A stretch of DNA of 64,000 nt from Stereum hirsutum FP-91666 SS1 (GCF_000264905.1 NW_006763133.1:2613152-2677151), one strand, 5' to 3'; numbered from the stretch's first letter, positions 12,501 to 24,273 are shown. Notes: a model not told the origin generated them from the letters alone. A program made the numbers and translations.

Positions 12501-14413
12501 CTACCGCACCATGTCGAGAATCCGCCGGTAGTCTTCTATGACGCTTTGATAGGTTTCTTCCAGCTTCTCGTGCTTTTCTTGGTCTTCTAGTTGGACTAAG
12601 ACCTCCTGCCATTGTCCAATGCAGGATCGTCAGTGAATTATCATATCTTCGTCAAGCTAAAACGTACAAAGTTGAAACGATATAATCGCTCCTTGACTTG
12701 CAGCCGGAAAGCCTTAACGGCAAGTGTATTCGTCGTATCTAGATGTAAGAGGATCAGCATCTCCGCTAGGCGACTGAATTGTCGCTAAACGGAGGTTATG
12801 TGAGTGTTTGATAAAGATTAGGAGAAAAGAACGCCAAGCCGACTTACTCCCGCAACTTTGAGATCTTTCCTCCACTTCTCCACCCACGCCCTGTCTGCAG
12901 GGGGAATTAATCTACCCTTGTCCTTCTTTCCGCTAGTGACCGCCTTCTTCCTCGCCACCCTTCCTCCACCACTCGAAACTCCGGCACCCTTCTCTCCGAA
13001 CGCCTCGCGCATGAATTGCTCGTGTGATATAAGCATTTTGAGGTCGTTTCGGTCGCGAAGGTCTTCAAATGCTTCGGCAGGATCTTCCACGGTCAGCTCA
13101 GAGATCACGGGTTTCGAAAGGACATAGTTATATATCGCTTGATAGAGGCCGGCTGTGGTCAAAGTTCAAGATTTATAAGTTTCAAGGTTCAAGCCAAGCG
13201 GCTGCAGGGAATGAGACAACATACAACCATGCCCTTTATGCTGATATGGCGGAAGAATAATGAACTGACTGTGCCGTTGGTGAGACTCTAGGGGATGATT
13301 TTAGAAAGCAGCTAGCGCACCTCAGGCGCAGGCGCACTCGCTCTGGGAAGCACCAAAACGGATACAAGGAAGAATATCCCATGAAATGATATGTTTCTGT
13401 CCTTGCCGCATCTCGTCGCTTACGCTTTTCATAACTACACACATTCAGTTCTCTTCAGGTCAGCACCAAATGGGGGACGACAAGATATGAGAGATATGGA
13501 ACTCACAGGACCATGAATTCCCACGAGTCTTCTTCCTCGTTGATGTACGAACCAGCTTCAATATACAACAAGATGAATATCTGCATTCGTCGATGATATT
13601 CTCGGAACCCCGGTGTATCCCAGGTTGCCTTGGGAAAAGTTCAATCGATAAACACATTTCAAGGGCATTCACCGGTGAAGGAAGCAAAGGTTGAGACAGA
13701 ACTCACATGCCAGATTTCATACGTTATGACGTCCTCTCCTCCGCCCACTTCACCAGCATTGCCCGCGATCTCTCCCAGAGGCGTGGCACCACTCCCCGGC
13801 GCAGGCCGTTGATAATCGGACACCTTCTCTCCATACGGTTTGAACATATCCGCCTCAGTCTCAGCCCGTCCCATGAACGCCTCCTCGGTCTTGTATGTGT
13901 CTTCAGGGAGGAACTTCATGAGGGTGTTATAGGGATCGTCGATGACAGCAGCAGTAGAGGATGATGGCAGAGTCGCTGACGAAGATACTTTGAGAAAAGT
14001 TGCAAGGGAACCGGAAGCGAATCGGAGCTATCGAGATCAGGTAATGTAAGGTAAGGTGGGTTTGAGAAGGCACACAACAGAAACAGTAAAGGGGAACGGA
14101 CATCAATAATAAGGTCTTGGTATCCGTATATCTTCTCATCGTCTCCGTATATCTGTGAAGAACACAGGCAGAGGTGCATAAACATGAACCATCTCATGTG
14201 CTTCATAGACAGACGGGTACATACTGGATACGTGAATGTGGGGTGAAAGTCCTCATACGTCTCGTCTTCTCCGAGGACTGCTTTGTCGGCAGGTGATCGG
14301 ACTGTGAGCGGGATAGGTAGTTTCCGGTCAGCAGCAGTATGGACGGTAAGCATGTTTGCCTGACCAAGGGAAAGCGTGAGCGCTTCGTTCGAGTTGATTG
14401 TCCATTCGGTCAT
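12501..14413 (-). CDS. HAT1: Histone acetyltransferase type B catalytic subunit HAT1
   Basis: There are nine exons (minus strand): 14413-14225, 14152-14102, 14027-13707, 13628-13507, 13434-13321, 13268-13225, 13152-12848, 12784-12668 and 12605-12501. All phases close to 455 aa. Hat1 acetylates newly made histone H4 (K5/K12) before nuclear import, with an RbAp46/Hat2 partner. The N-terminal HAT1 domain is clear (DETYEDFHPTFTYP, then IYGDDEKIYGYQDLIID, then LRFASGSLATFLKV). The GNAT core follows: FMGYSSLYPFWCFPERVRLRLSQFIILPPYQ. The acetyl-CoA loop (Q/R-x-x-G-x-G/A) reads YQHKGHGSGLYQA and is rebuilt across the exon 6/7 junction. The C-terminal part has a 30-residue Lys/Arg/Gly insert (SSGGGRVARKKAV) absent from compact homologs. 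Intron 2 uses a GTCCGT donor. Several introns are under 60 nt, so automatic predictors may miscall exons 2 and 6. Confidence 0.93.
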
Positions 14414-16628
14414 TTTTGGTGAAGCTCAGAGGCAGATAGCACCCTGAAACGCCAATGTACTAGTAGAAACGCGCAAGTAATTATCGTCCCGCTCATATCA
14501 AGTCGAAGAATGTCCAGCCGAGAAAACTCACTGTGGAGAACCTTTGCACCGGATCTGGGGTGTTTGAGGGGGCCGTTCTCAAGCTGTGCAAGCGACAAGA
14601 CAGAAGCCAGACTGAGCCCAACAGATTCAGACTAGATAAATGTATGTGGTGTCCACAGGGAAGAAGAACAGGATCTCGAAAAATCAGTGAAAGGGATATC
14701 GTTCACGATGTTGATGGACGAGCTCAAGACGCGTTTGTGGCTGAGCCCGTGCTTGACGCGCCCTCGGCCTTTGCCGTTGTCTCAGCCGTGCGCCACTGTG
14801 GCCATAAGGAACAATGTTTTAAACCAGTGCGCAGACTACATATATGTGTTCGCAATATATTCGATTATATCCGGTCTGCAAGAAACGATTCGCACCGCAG
14901 GTATATCGGTCGCCCGGGACTATCTCGCTTACAACTTGAATCGACTGCTGATAGACTCAAATGCTACAGTACAACTACAGTAAGTATCGTCGACGTCACT
15001 CAATGTGAACCCCAGTCACGTTTCACCTGCCAGTTGCCTGCCAGCGACTCTGGTCAGGTCATCGAAAATATCAATGTACAACTGACAGCCCAGAACACAA
15101 TTTCTCTGAAGAAAGCAGACCATACTTAGATCGGTACACAAATACTAGATGAGTACGGGAGTGCCGCTGAGATCGATCACAATGACAGGCTTTCGCCAAA
15201 CGGCCGGACGGTGTCCATGTACTCGGGGTGCCAACTACTTACCTGGTCGGAGCTCTTTGGCGTACCACTGATCAAACGATCCCAACACGGTCCTCAGTCT
15301 TCACTCGTTCCTGATTACCTTGCTATGCTCTCTATGCACGGGTTTTGCGCGTTTGTAGATGAAGCAAACGACAATGAACTATGGTCAGCCCGTCGCTGTG
15401 CAATGTAAACACAGAAATTTTTGATAGGGCCAACACACGGCTCGGACGCTACTCTGATCTCATCTACCACAGTCAATCTTCTAAGTATGCCCTGATGGTG
15501 CCTCTAGCATTGTTCGCGGAGATAGCCGCCATGATCCTTCAGCCATCGGGACGATTCTCAAGAAATGCGGTCCATTATGGATACGACGCCAACGGTGACC
15601 AAGCCATGTTCTCGTCGGAAGATTTCAAGCTTCAAGGTCTGAGCTTTCCTCTCCTCACTTTTTGGGCGAATCTACCAGTCATTCTCCCTCTACGGCGTAT
15701 AGTAGCTTCTTCATAGAGAACTGCATCCCCGAGAAGGCACAGGAGTCAGACTTGTGAGGCTGCGCATCCCCCAACACAGCCCTGTTGTGTTGTGAGCCTT
15801 GTGTTCCCTCCAATTGGAGGTATTCTGACCGGACGATGGACAACACCGGTTCTAATATCTGTTCGCCTATCAATGCGCTATCAGCCACCCAGGGATCCGT
15901 CGAGGAGTATGTGTCCCTTGCCTACTGTTCTTGCACGCGAACCGAAAGTCGCTGCAATACTCGTATCTCGACCGCTACTAAGCTTTCTGGAAATGCAGAA
16001 TGCATTGCAAAAAACAAAACAGAAAAACAGGGAGCATCCGAAGCTGTGTGCTCTCGTGGGTTTGGGTAGGTCTTACCTTCCATTCATCATTGCCACTTGT
16101 CGTCGTCAACATTATCGCGTTACACAGCTGTGATCCTGCACAGACCGATGGAACGCACATTTAGCGCTCTGCACAATGCCGAAGCTTGCACAGATCCCGC
16201 CATCTCTAGCCGTTCCGGTGGGCCAGGGCCGATTCGGGTGGCGATGTTCGCGCTCAGCATGAAGAGCGCGTTGCACCTTTCCGTGTCATTGCTTGCTTGT
16301 CGTCACTACCTATACCGCCTATTTCCTCACGCTGCCCCGACATCGTTGCTCATGCTTCTGGACAATAAGTACGGGGCGAGTCACCTCCGGACGCATAGCT
16401 TACCTCGTTTCCTTTTCCTCGATCTGCATGAGCAACACATCGCCACCCTCCCTTTCTCCAGCTACTCCCAGCCTGATGGCATCCGGTATGGACAGTATCA
16501 AGCTACCACAGGAGACGAGATGGGTGATATACTGCACCTTGCATCATGGCGTGCGTGGTGTGATCTTTTTCATCATCATTCCACATTTCGTTCAAGTGGA
16601 CTTATCGAGTTCCCCATCCTTGTTAGGA
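14414..16628. other. Unresolved stretch, possible 5' exons of the gene ending at 17853
   Basis: Several plus-strand segments look coding in one frame for 30-60 codons, but I could not chain them with confident splice sites. One is at 15487-15635 (SSKYALMVPLALFAEIAAM... in frame). Another is hydrophobic, near 16040-16120 (VLSWVWVGLTFHSS and VVVNIIALHS). They may be upstream exons of the following gene or relics of a decayed gene. HAT1 starts divergently at 14413, so part of 14414-14700 is its promoter. Confidence 0.35.
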
Positions 16629-17853
16629 TAACGGTCGACATTCGCTCAATGTCGTCGATAGCCAGGGTACACCACAACCCATCACAGGCGTACATTCCTA
16701 TCCCCCCGGGCCTGTGGTCTCCAATGATGACCAGCGCACAGCTGCTGTCTTCGCCGTGCTCGCTCAGGAGCTTGACGTTCCTCTCCACGATCCTTTCAAT
16801 CCACCACATTCCTTCTTGCACAAATTATCCAACGCGTTGCTTTTGCCTGTTTGGGCACCATTGGCCTATATGCTACAAACGGGTGTGCAATCGAGGGCCG
16901 AAGATTGTCAAATAGTCCATCGACTGGTTATTTCCACGCCACTCCGGACTGCTGTGTTCCTTGGTCACGTACTCCCGGAGGCCATTGTCAAGCCTGGCCC
17001 ATACAGGCTCCTAGGTTCGGAGGTCACCTTGTCTCTTCCATGGAGGAAACAGCCTGTTGGTCAGGGTTCCAGATTTTCGGATGGGGTGCGAGCCTCATGC
17101 CACTTCATCAAGACCTGTCGGTTGTCGTACTTGGAGAAGCAAGTGGGCCCGAGTCCTTCTACGACTCATGATCCTCGGCCCAGATTGCGCTTCCCAGCTG
17201 CTATTGCGTGGGCGGTCATTGACGAGTATAGGGTGTGTTGTCCTTTCCGCTCGCTCGTTAAGGATCTCTCCTCATGAGAAGAGCTTTCTTTTTTTATGTG
17301 TCTTTGCTTTAGAGCCCTCATAACCCGTGCCTTCTTCTACACCAGAACGACCATTTGGAGGCGCTATCTCATCTTCGACCAAGAGAGCATGGATACATTT
17401 TTCCCGTCGGCGTCAACTCGCCTATTATCTCCAGACAACCCTTCATCCCAATGGACAATGTGGCAGCATTTCAGGATTTGATGCCTTCCGGCCAATGGAT
17501 CCATCTCTTTGTCCATCTCGCAGATAATTTCGTGGAGTATCTCGGTGTGTACGAGAGGGTACAACCATCACGCGTGTGGGTATGGCATCGTCTGACTCCG
17601 GATGAATGGGAGAGCTTGCCTGAGCAGGTGCGTGGCATTCCGAGCGGAGTCGAGTATGTGATCCCTAACAATTGACTATCAGACTCAGAATGGTATCGCG
17701 AGTCGGGCCATTCCCCCAGGCTATTCTCGAGAAAGAGTCATTGGTGATTTCAGGTCGGGAGATCGTTCTCTCAGCGCCATTTTCCTTCGGAATGTGAACT
17801 TCGACGTGGATCTCGTTGAACGGCTTCGAGCGCAATACCAACCTCCTTCATGA
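16629..17853 (+). CDS. 3' part of a multi-exon gene, unknown protein
   Basis: Two 3' exons are well supported: 17313-17627 and 17683-17853. They are joined by a 55-nt GTGCGT...CAG intron in phase 0 and end at TGA 17851-17853. The first encodes HNPCLLLHQNDHLEALSHL, then REHGYIFPVGVNSP and SGQWIHLFVHLADNFVEYLG, ending LTPDEWESLPEQ. The second encodes RAIPPGYSRERVIGDFRSGD and ends RLRAQYQPPS. A pattern of GQW..L....YLG.Y... followed by LT..EW..LP resembles the DUF6697-type domain common in agaricomycete genomes; that assignment is from memory of the pattern and is tentative. Upstream, a frame open from an acceptor at 16628 (GAT AAC GGT...) to a GTGTGT donor near 17231 would join in phase. Its second half has poor codon use and may hide an intron. 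The true 5' end was not found. Confidence 0.4.
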
Positions 17854-18649
17854 CGTCCGCCTCCTAAATTATATCTTACGGTCTTCAAGAATCTCCACGA
17901 ACTTCTTCTCCGCTCAAGACGCTTTCTATGACTTTGGGTTTTATTTGTGTTGTTTGTATCTTTATTCTATGCCAGGACACTGGACCACGGGTCGGACGAT
18001 TGTACTACTACCATGTATTTGTACCTGGTCTTCTTCACATTACTATGGACGCTCCAGCTTGCTGTCTCTATGGCATATATCTTATTCGTCGAGTTTGATG
18101 CCATACACACATCCATGATGTTCGAACGAGCCCAGAAATTGTGCGTGACGATACCGTAAGTAACATTAGACGGCAAATCCGATGACGTCCTGATCGGCAC
18201 AGGCTTCATTACATTCCCAAAAATTGGCTCTACTGAGGTGACGCCGCAAAGGGCCTGTGCGGCTATCTCGAGCACGAGCAGTGCGCTGCGGGAATAAAAA
18301 TTATAGCGCGACAGATACCACTCCCGCCGCCGGTTTGTCGCATCTGCAAGATATTGTACAGCATGGGACATGGAAGAGTGACCGGATGGAAATTAATAAA
18401 ATTAATCCATTGGTGAGCGGTTAGGGAGAAGATTTGCGAGGCTGTGGCACCTCGAAGGTGGACATTCGCAGCGCATTGTTATACATCAGAGTAAGACCAT
18501 GACAAGACCAAAATAACTGGCAATAATAGATTAGATGCCGCATCACATTCACCAAAAGGCACAGTGATCGGAGAAGGAAAGAACGCTCATAGCAAAGACA
18601 CTCACCCCTCACTGGTCCCATATTCCGAAGAACGAACTGCGATCATTAC
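17854..18649. other. Gene-free spacer
   Basis: A hydrophobic plus-strand frame at 17947-18159 (TMYLYLVFFTLLWTLQLAV) could encode a membrane helix. It has no start, no partner exon and no recognisable family, so it is not called. The region otherwise holds the 3' flanks of two converging genes. Confidence 0.4.
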
Positions 18650-19555
18650 TTACGACTCGTCTATAGTATTTTCCGTCGCCTTTTCCGTCGCATTCACCAC
18701 ACCTGTAGCTCTTGCCGCCCCACTTTCCTTCTTCGACCCCTGAGCGGCAGCGGGTGGCCCACGCGTCTTTCGTTTCCCTCGAGGTCCCCACTTTGCCCCT
18801 CCGTCCACTTTTTCATCGACGCCGTCTCCTATCGTGATGACGACGCTGACGCTGGACTTACCCCGAGTTCGGTACGATATGTCCTCGTCCTCGTCGTCCG
18901 GTATAAGTTCGTCCTGTACCTCGACCGTGCCGGTGAGGGTTTCGATGTGGATTTCATCGGCGGCGTAAGGGAGAACAGCAGACAGAGAGACAGCGAGTGT
19001 CATGAGGTGTGGTATCGCGGCGCCAAGAGCGCTCAGGTGCAAAGATTTGTAGCTACAGGACGCAACACGGTTTCAGAGACTTGAGCTGAAAACATAAACA
19101 CGAACGCACCCGTCTTTGAGGACGATGTCTTTACATCGTCTGAGATACGCGCCAAGAGATGTTTTGCGCGTGATAGCTATGAAGTTCTTCCCTTCGTGGT
19201 GAGCAGAACGCGGGCCAGTAGCATTGACGCCAACGGGTACAGTCGGAAAAGGACGAGGTGGCACAAGTTTATTGACTTTTATCGGAGCTTTTGACGCGTC
19301 ACTGTCCGCTGCCTGTGCAGCGTTTCCCTTCCCTTTATCGACAGAAGTAGGTTCAGATGAAGAACCGTCGCGAGATGGACTCTTCGAAGATTGTGGCCTT
19401 GCAGTAGGGCGAGAAGAGGGCGAGGGAGCTGGATGAAGGGACTTTCTCGGTAATTTTTTATTTTCCCGATGAGCAGAGCGGCCTACGTTCGTTCGAGTAG
19501 AGTGGTTTATGTCATCTGCATCGTCGAGCTTGCGTTTTTTGGATGGGTCGGGCAT
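18650..19555 (-). CDS. POP7: Ribonuclease P/MRP subunit POP7 (Rpp20), Alba superfamily
   Basis: Two exons (minus strand), 19555-19110 and 19052-18650, join in phase 2 to 282 aa. An in-frame ATG at 19603 would add 16 residues; the ATG at 19555 (MPDPSKKRKL) is preferred. Residues 1-125 are Ser/Pro/Lys-rich and specific to this lineage. The Alba-like core follows: NFIAITRKTSLGAYLRRCKD, KSLHLSALGAAIPHLMTLAV, EIHIETLTGTVEVQDELIP and TRGKSSVSVVITIG. This matches Rpp20/Pop7, the subunit that pairs with Rpp25/Pop6 and binds the P3 RNA domain of RNase P and RNase MRP for pre-tRNA and pre-rRNA processing. The C-terminal ~45 residues are a basic Gly/Ala tail. The stop codon TAA overlaps a GTAAGT sequence at 18652-18647, so a further downstream exon by alternative splicing cannot be excluded. 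Confidence 0.88.
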
Positions 19556-19784
19556 CGCTCGTGGTAGGAGACGGTGAACAAGCGGTAAAGCTGCGCGCCA
19601 CATGTATATGTTTTAGTTCCCACGAATAGCAAGGTTACGTCAGACGAAAGAGTCGGAAAAGGCTCTGCAGAGGGCTTGATCTGATTCTTCATCGTCCACC
19701 CCCCGGCCTCAAGGCCTTATACCGTCTTTCTTCAGCTTTCTTTGTCGATACTTCGTCTTACGGAGAGCGTAGAGATTTACCAAG
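19556..19784. promoter_or_regulatory. Shared divergent promoter of POP7 and eRF1
   Basis: Only 229 bp separate the two start codons on opposite strands, so both promoters and 5' UTRs must lie here. Both genes serve RNA and translation machinery, so co-regulation is plausible but unproven. No TATA box is evident. Confidence 0.5.
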
Positions 19785-21388
19785 ATGAGTCAAGACCAGG
19801 CGGAGCAGAATATTCAGATGTGGAAGGTCAAGAAGCTCATCAAGAGCCTTGATGCGGCCAGAGGGTATGTTTTATGCTCCTCTATCCCTTAAATACTGGA
19901 CTGATTTTGTCCCAGAGCTGGCACTTCCATGATCAGCTTGATCATTCCCCCCAAGGTACTTCAGCGCTCTCAACGTCGTCTTTGTCGGTGCAGGTGATAA
20001 TTTCTCCCACAGGATCAAATTTCTCGAGCGTCTGCCATGTTGACTCAAGAATACGGTACCGCCTCCAACATCAAGTCTCGGGTCAACCGACTGTCCGTAC
20101 TCGCAGCCATCACCAGTACCCAGCAGCGCCTGAAACTGTATAACCGTGTACCACCGAATGGCCTAGTACTGTTCGTCGGCACAATTCTCACGGATGAGGG
20201 CAAGGAGAAGAAGGTCTCTTTCGATTTTGAACCGCACAAACCGATCAACACGTCCGTTCCATTTCTTTCTGAAGGTCTAATAATCCCTGCTGAACGTTTC
20301 TTTAGGTCGTTGTATCTCTGTGACAACAAGTTTCATACCGAAGCTCTCTCTGAACTTCTCGAATCTGATTCTCGTTTCGGGTTCATCGTCATGGATGGAA
20401 ACGGCACGCTATTCGGCACACTAGCGGGGAACACACGAGAGGTCATCCATAAATTCACAGTCGATCTCCCCAAAAAGCACGGCCGTGGTGGACAGTCTGC
20501 CCTTCGGTTCTCCCGTCTCCGTGATGAAAAACGCCACAATTATGTTCGCAAAGTAGCCGAGCACGCTGTCCAGCATTTCATCACCAACGACAAGGTCAAT
20601 TGCACCGGCCTCGTTCTCGCCGGCAGTGCCGACTTCAAGACGGAGCTGAGCCAGAGCGACATGTTCGATCCTCGGTTGGCCGCCAAGGTTATCAAGGTTG
20701 TCGATGTCAGTTATGGCGGTGAAAACGGCTTCAATCAGGTATGGTTATAAGGCCTTCATACACATGACCCTGAATAACTCAGATATATTGCTCTGAATCA
20801 GGCCATCGAGCTTGCCGCTGAGTCTCTCGCAAACGTCAAGTTCGTTCAAGAGAAGAAGCTCATCCAGAAGTACTTCGACGAGATCAGTCTTGATTCTGGA
20901 AAATACTGCTTCGGTGTCGACGACACTCTCAAGGCTCTCGAGCTCGGTGCTGTTGAAACGCTGATTGTTTGGGAGAACCTCGACATCACGCGTTATACAC
21001 TGCGCAACGCTGCCAACGGTCAGCGATTTCGCTCGTAATATTCCTGCTTTTTACTCACTCCCTCGTCCGGTCATTCCCTATAGAGGAGATTATCGTCCAC
21101 GCAAACAAGGAGCAAGAGAAGGACCGCGAAAAGTTCATCGACAAGTCCACTGGCCTCGAGATGGAGCAAGCATCCGAACCCCAATCATTGCTCGAATGGT
21201 TCGCGGAAAAATACAAGGAGTTCGGTGCTAACCTTGAATTTGTCACCAACCGGTCGCAGGAAGGGGCACAATTCGTCAAGGGCTTCGGTGGTATCGGCGG
21301 TCTGTTGCGCTACAAGGTCGACTTCACCAACCTGACCTCGATCGATGAGGAGGAAGACGAGTTCTACTCGGACGACGATGATATCTGA
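19785..21388 (+). CDS. SUP45: Eukaryotic peptide chain release factor subunit 1 (eRF1)
   Basis: There are six exons: 19785-19864, 19916-19955, 20013-20251, 20306-20738, 20802-21018 and 21084-21388. They join to 437 aa, the same length as human eRF1. The protein recognises all three stop codons in the ribosomal A site and triggers peptide release with the GTPase eRF3. Domain 1 carries NIKS (residues 59-62) and the YxCxxxF motif as YLCDNKF (123-129). The latter is split by the intron after exon 3, which uses a GTCCGT donor. Domain 2 carries the catalytic GGQ loop in [20 protein letters not shown] (about 181-183). Domain 3 ends in the usual acidic tail ([16 protein letters not shown]). All key residues for omnipotent stop decoding are intact, so the standard genetic code is expected. 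Start choice is fixed by homology ([20 protein letters not shown]). Confidence 0.97.
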
Positions 21389-23679
21389 CGGTGTTGCTGG
21401 CTCCAATACGGAGCCTCGCCCGGGGGTGGCGTTGGTAGGGATACGCCGGGCGGGGCTGGGGGAAGGAGGGTCGGGTCGGAGAGGTCGGGACAAGGAGAAT
21501 GTGCCCTGGATCTTAGGATATGCGTCCAAGAGAATAACAAAATGCAGGCAGGCAGACGGTCAGGAAGTGCCGTTGTCCAGGCTGTGACGAGCGCTGGCTG
21601 GAAGAATCTGGAGAGGATGAAGAAGGGTTTAGTCTCTGTGCCGCTGCTTTCGCCTTCGTGTCCGTCAAACGCGGTCTTTGCTTTCCTAGGTATGTGACCA
21701 GTCCTCTTCATGATCCTGTCAAGCGGTCTGACATTTTCTCTCATCCTTTAGAATCCCATATGTAATGTGGCCCCTCGGGGCGATGTAGCCCACGCCTAGT
21801 TGTGTTTCAATGTTTGTCTTAGTATCGCAGATTCGGTGCTGTACACTGGCGAGTGGTGACGGATTGACTCAATCATCCGCCGGTGTGATAGTGCGTTTGT
21901 AATGCTAATGAACGTTGTTTGCCTATTCACACTCAGGCTCCAGGGAGCGAACTCGTTCGAACGGTCATCGAACTCAATGCTAAAATTCTGTGGTCATCCT
22001 CCGTGGCCGTTGTCGTCATTGTCCTCGTCATCGTTGGTCCTAGAGTGGCCCTTGATGTTACTAAGAGGTTGACTGCGTGTATTGGCGAGGCTACTGAGTT
22101 CCCTCGGACGGTGTAGTGTCTATGCTGTCGCGGGCCGGCAACCCCCCTCAGTCAAGAGTCACCCTAAGACACCAGGAATGTCCCACGTTCTTCCCTTTGC
22201 TTCCATGCAGACGGCAATTATGCGACGTTCGACACACCGGAGATATCTGCAGAGACGCCCTCAAGTTGACCACACCTCGTTGCTGACGAGGACACCAGGA
22301 TGCTGAACCCCTTGTTCAGCTGATGATGCCGGGCTGGTTTCGATGCTGAAGATCATGGAATGGGTATATTCCTAGCTTGCGCCCTCTACCGTAGGATCAA
22401 CGAAGCGTCTTCCTGTTCATCTCGGGTGGCATACATGGAACGAGGGTCCTCGGTTGCAGATAAGCCTTGTTCACCTCCATAAATTTAGTCCGACACTGTA
22501 CGAAGATTGGAGGTGAGTGCATGTGCCAATTGCCCGGATACGCCCACATTACTTATTCACACTTTCTTCTCCTTCGCCACGGCAGAAAAGGTCGAGGTAT
22601 GGTTCATTCATGCGCGGTGGATCTCTAAGCCTCGGGCCATGCTCTGGACATGGTTTAGTAGGTCGGCCGCATATTGCCACACAACAGTATCGCATAGAAA
22701 CTGTCATGACTGTCGCAGTGCACTGCCATTTCTTTCAAAAGATGCCAGACCAAAAATACAGTCAACCTTATCTCGAGGTTTGTTTAGGTCGGCTGGCGTC
22801 ATTCCCTGCAACGACCCGCGCAGGCTTTGGCGTAAGTGATACCCCTTCTTTCCTCTCCACGCTTTCGCCGTCCAAAATCCATCTCTATTGGTTCTGATAA
22901 TAGCAAATAGCATGGTAGTAAATCTAGGTTCAGTACCATATGTCCTCTCTCGGTAGCGAAGCTTGCGCACAGAAACGAAGATGGCTACAACACGAACATA
23001 GGGCATACACATCTAACAAGGCAGCGAACCTTTGAGGACTCACTAACTCGTCTGCTATTATCACGCTCCGGGCGGGACGCTGTTGACGCGTTGACGGTTG
23101 CATGCAATGATGCATGTACCCTCGATTTTTTTCAATACGATGTGCTCAGCCCCTTTCGAAAAGACTATAGCTATTCGTCACCGCGCAAGGCGTCCGTCTC
23201 CCCGACAATCTACCGCGCCGCTGATGCTCGGACACCACTGATTCTGATTCCGCACTTTACTTAAGTCTCAAGTCCTACCCGATGCGTCGTCTTTTGGTCC
23301 GTTGATACCTAACGTGTGCCCGATAACTCTAGTCCAGCGCTCGCCGAGTCTCCACAAGCACGTCTTCCTTACATGAGGTAAGTGTATATGGTCTGTATCT
23401 CAGCTTTCTAACGCCGTCGAGGGCTTTTTTTACCCCGATGCATTACGCCTTTTCGCTTTGTGAAGCACTCGCTCTCACACGTACGCTGTGATTTCCTTTC
23501 TTGACTATCTGAGGCATGTTCCTTCATGCTGTTGGCAGACTGGAGTGTGGCTATAAAAACCCTTCGCTACCTGCGAGAGCATCCTTCAAGTACTGCAGCC
23601 CCGCCCCCGCAGGACCTTCTCAATTTTCCTAGACTTTTGAACGCTTATTTTACGAGACCAATCTACTCTTTCTACTACG
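21389..23679. other. Gene-poor stretch with orphan exon-like pieces
   Basis: Two exon-like segments stand out but could not be joined. One is 21949-22116: after an acceptor CTCAG it encodes APGSELVRTVIELNAKILW plus a strongly hydrophobic VAVVVIVLVIVG, then stops. The other is 22376-22512: after CCTAG it encodes LAPSTVGSTKRLPVHLGWH and ends YEDWR before GTGAGTG. No start codon or continuing frame was found. The rest is unassigned and the last ~130 bp form the promoter of the secreted-peptide gene. Confidence 0.35.
23552..23558 (+). promoter_or_regulatory. TATA box of the repeat-peptide gene
   Basis: TATAAAA lies 128 nt upstream of the ATG at 23680. This perfect match to the consensus suggests a strong, regulated promoter, typical of fungal genes for small secreted proteins. 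Confidence 0.6.
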
Positions 23680-24273
23680 ATGCGTTTCGCTTCCGCCGCC
23701 ATTTTCTTCGTGTTCTCCCTTTTGGCTGTCGATGTTGTTGCTTCTCCCGTTCCCGGTCTCAAGCAGTTCAAGCCCGCTCGCCGCGATGAATTGAAGAGGC
23801 AAACCGACGCGAAGCCGTCCAAAGTGTAAGTAACCCTTGATATTTACTTCCCATTAGACGGGGAACTCGGCGATGGCGCGAGTAGACGTATGAAACAGGG
23901 AACTTCCTTGTATGAACGAGTCTGCTCGCTTCTGAATTATTTTTTCTTGATCTTCGTCTCCGAGGCCATGTACTGACGCTCTGTCTGTTGGTTTCACAGA
24001 TGGGAGGCCCGCGCCCCTGCTCCCAGCAAGAGAGCTCCGGGTCCATCCGCTGCGTATGTGTACCAATTTTTTTGCTACACCGCTGGTTCTCTTCGTCTAA
24101 CATCCAATCAATGGTATTGTAGTCTCGGAGCGCGCGCCCCAGGCCCTAGCAAGAGGGCTCCTAAGCCTTCCGCTGCGTAAGCGTCTTTACTCCTCCTTCG
24201 CTGTTTCATCCCACTGATATGCTGCGACGATTACTCCAGGCTCATCGCTCGCGCTCATGAATTCACCGACTAA
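23680..24273 (+). CDS. Secreted repeat-peptide precursor with Kex2-type sites
   Basis: There are four exons: 23680-23825, 24000-24053, 24123-24176 and 24240-24273, all joined in phase 2, giving 95 aa. Residues 1-21 are a signal peptide (MRFASAAIFFVFSLLAVDVV, cut after VVA). A short pro-region has dibasic sites ARR and LKR. Exons 2 and 3 are each exactly 54 nt and encode near-identical 18-residue units: WEARAPAPSKRAPGPSAA and LGARAPGPSKRAPKPSAA. Exon 4 starts a third, shortened unit (LIARAHEFTD). Each full unit has one Lys-Arg, so Kex2-type cleavage would release short Ala/Pro-rich peptides. This is the layout of fungal Kex2-processed repeat proteins (the mating-factor and KEP style). If the third intron is retained, translation ends at TAA just after exon 3 (SAA). 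No function is known to me. A relative lies 2.2 kb downstream. Confidence 0.72.

Noticed and set aside
17947..18159. Hydrophobic plus-strand frame that could encode membrane helices
   Set aside because: No start, no partner exons and no recognised family; kept only as a remark in the spacer entry.
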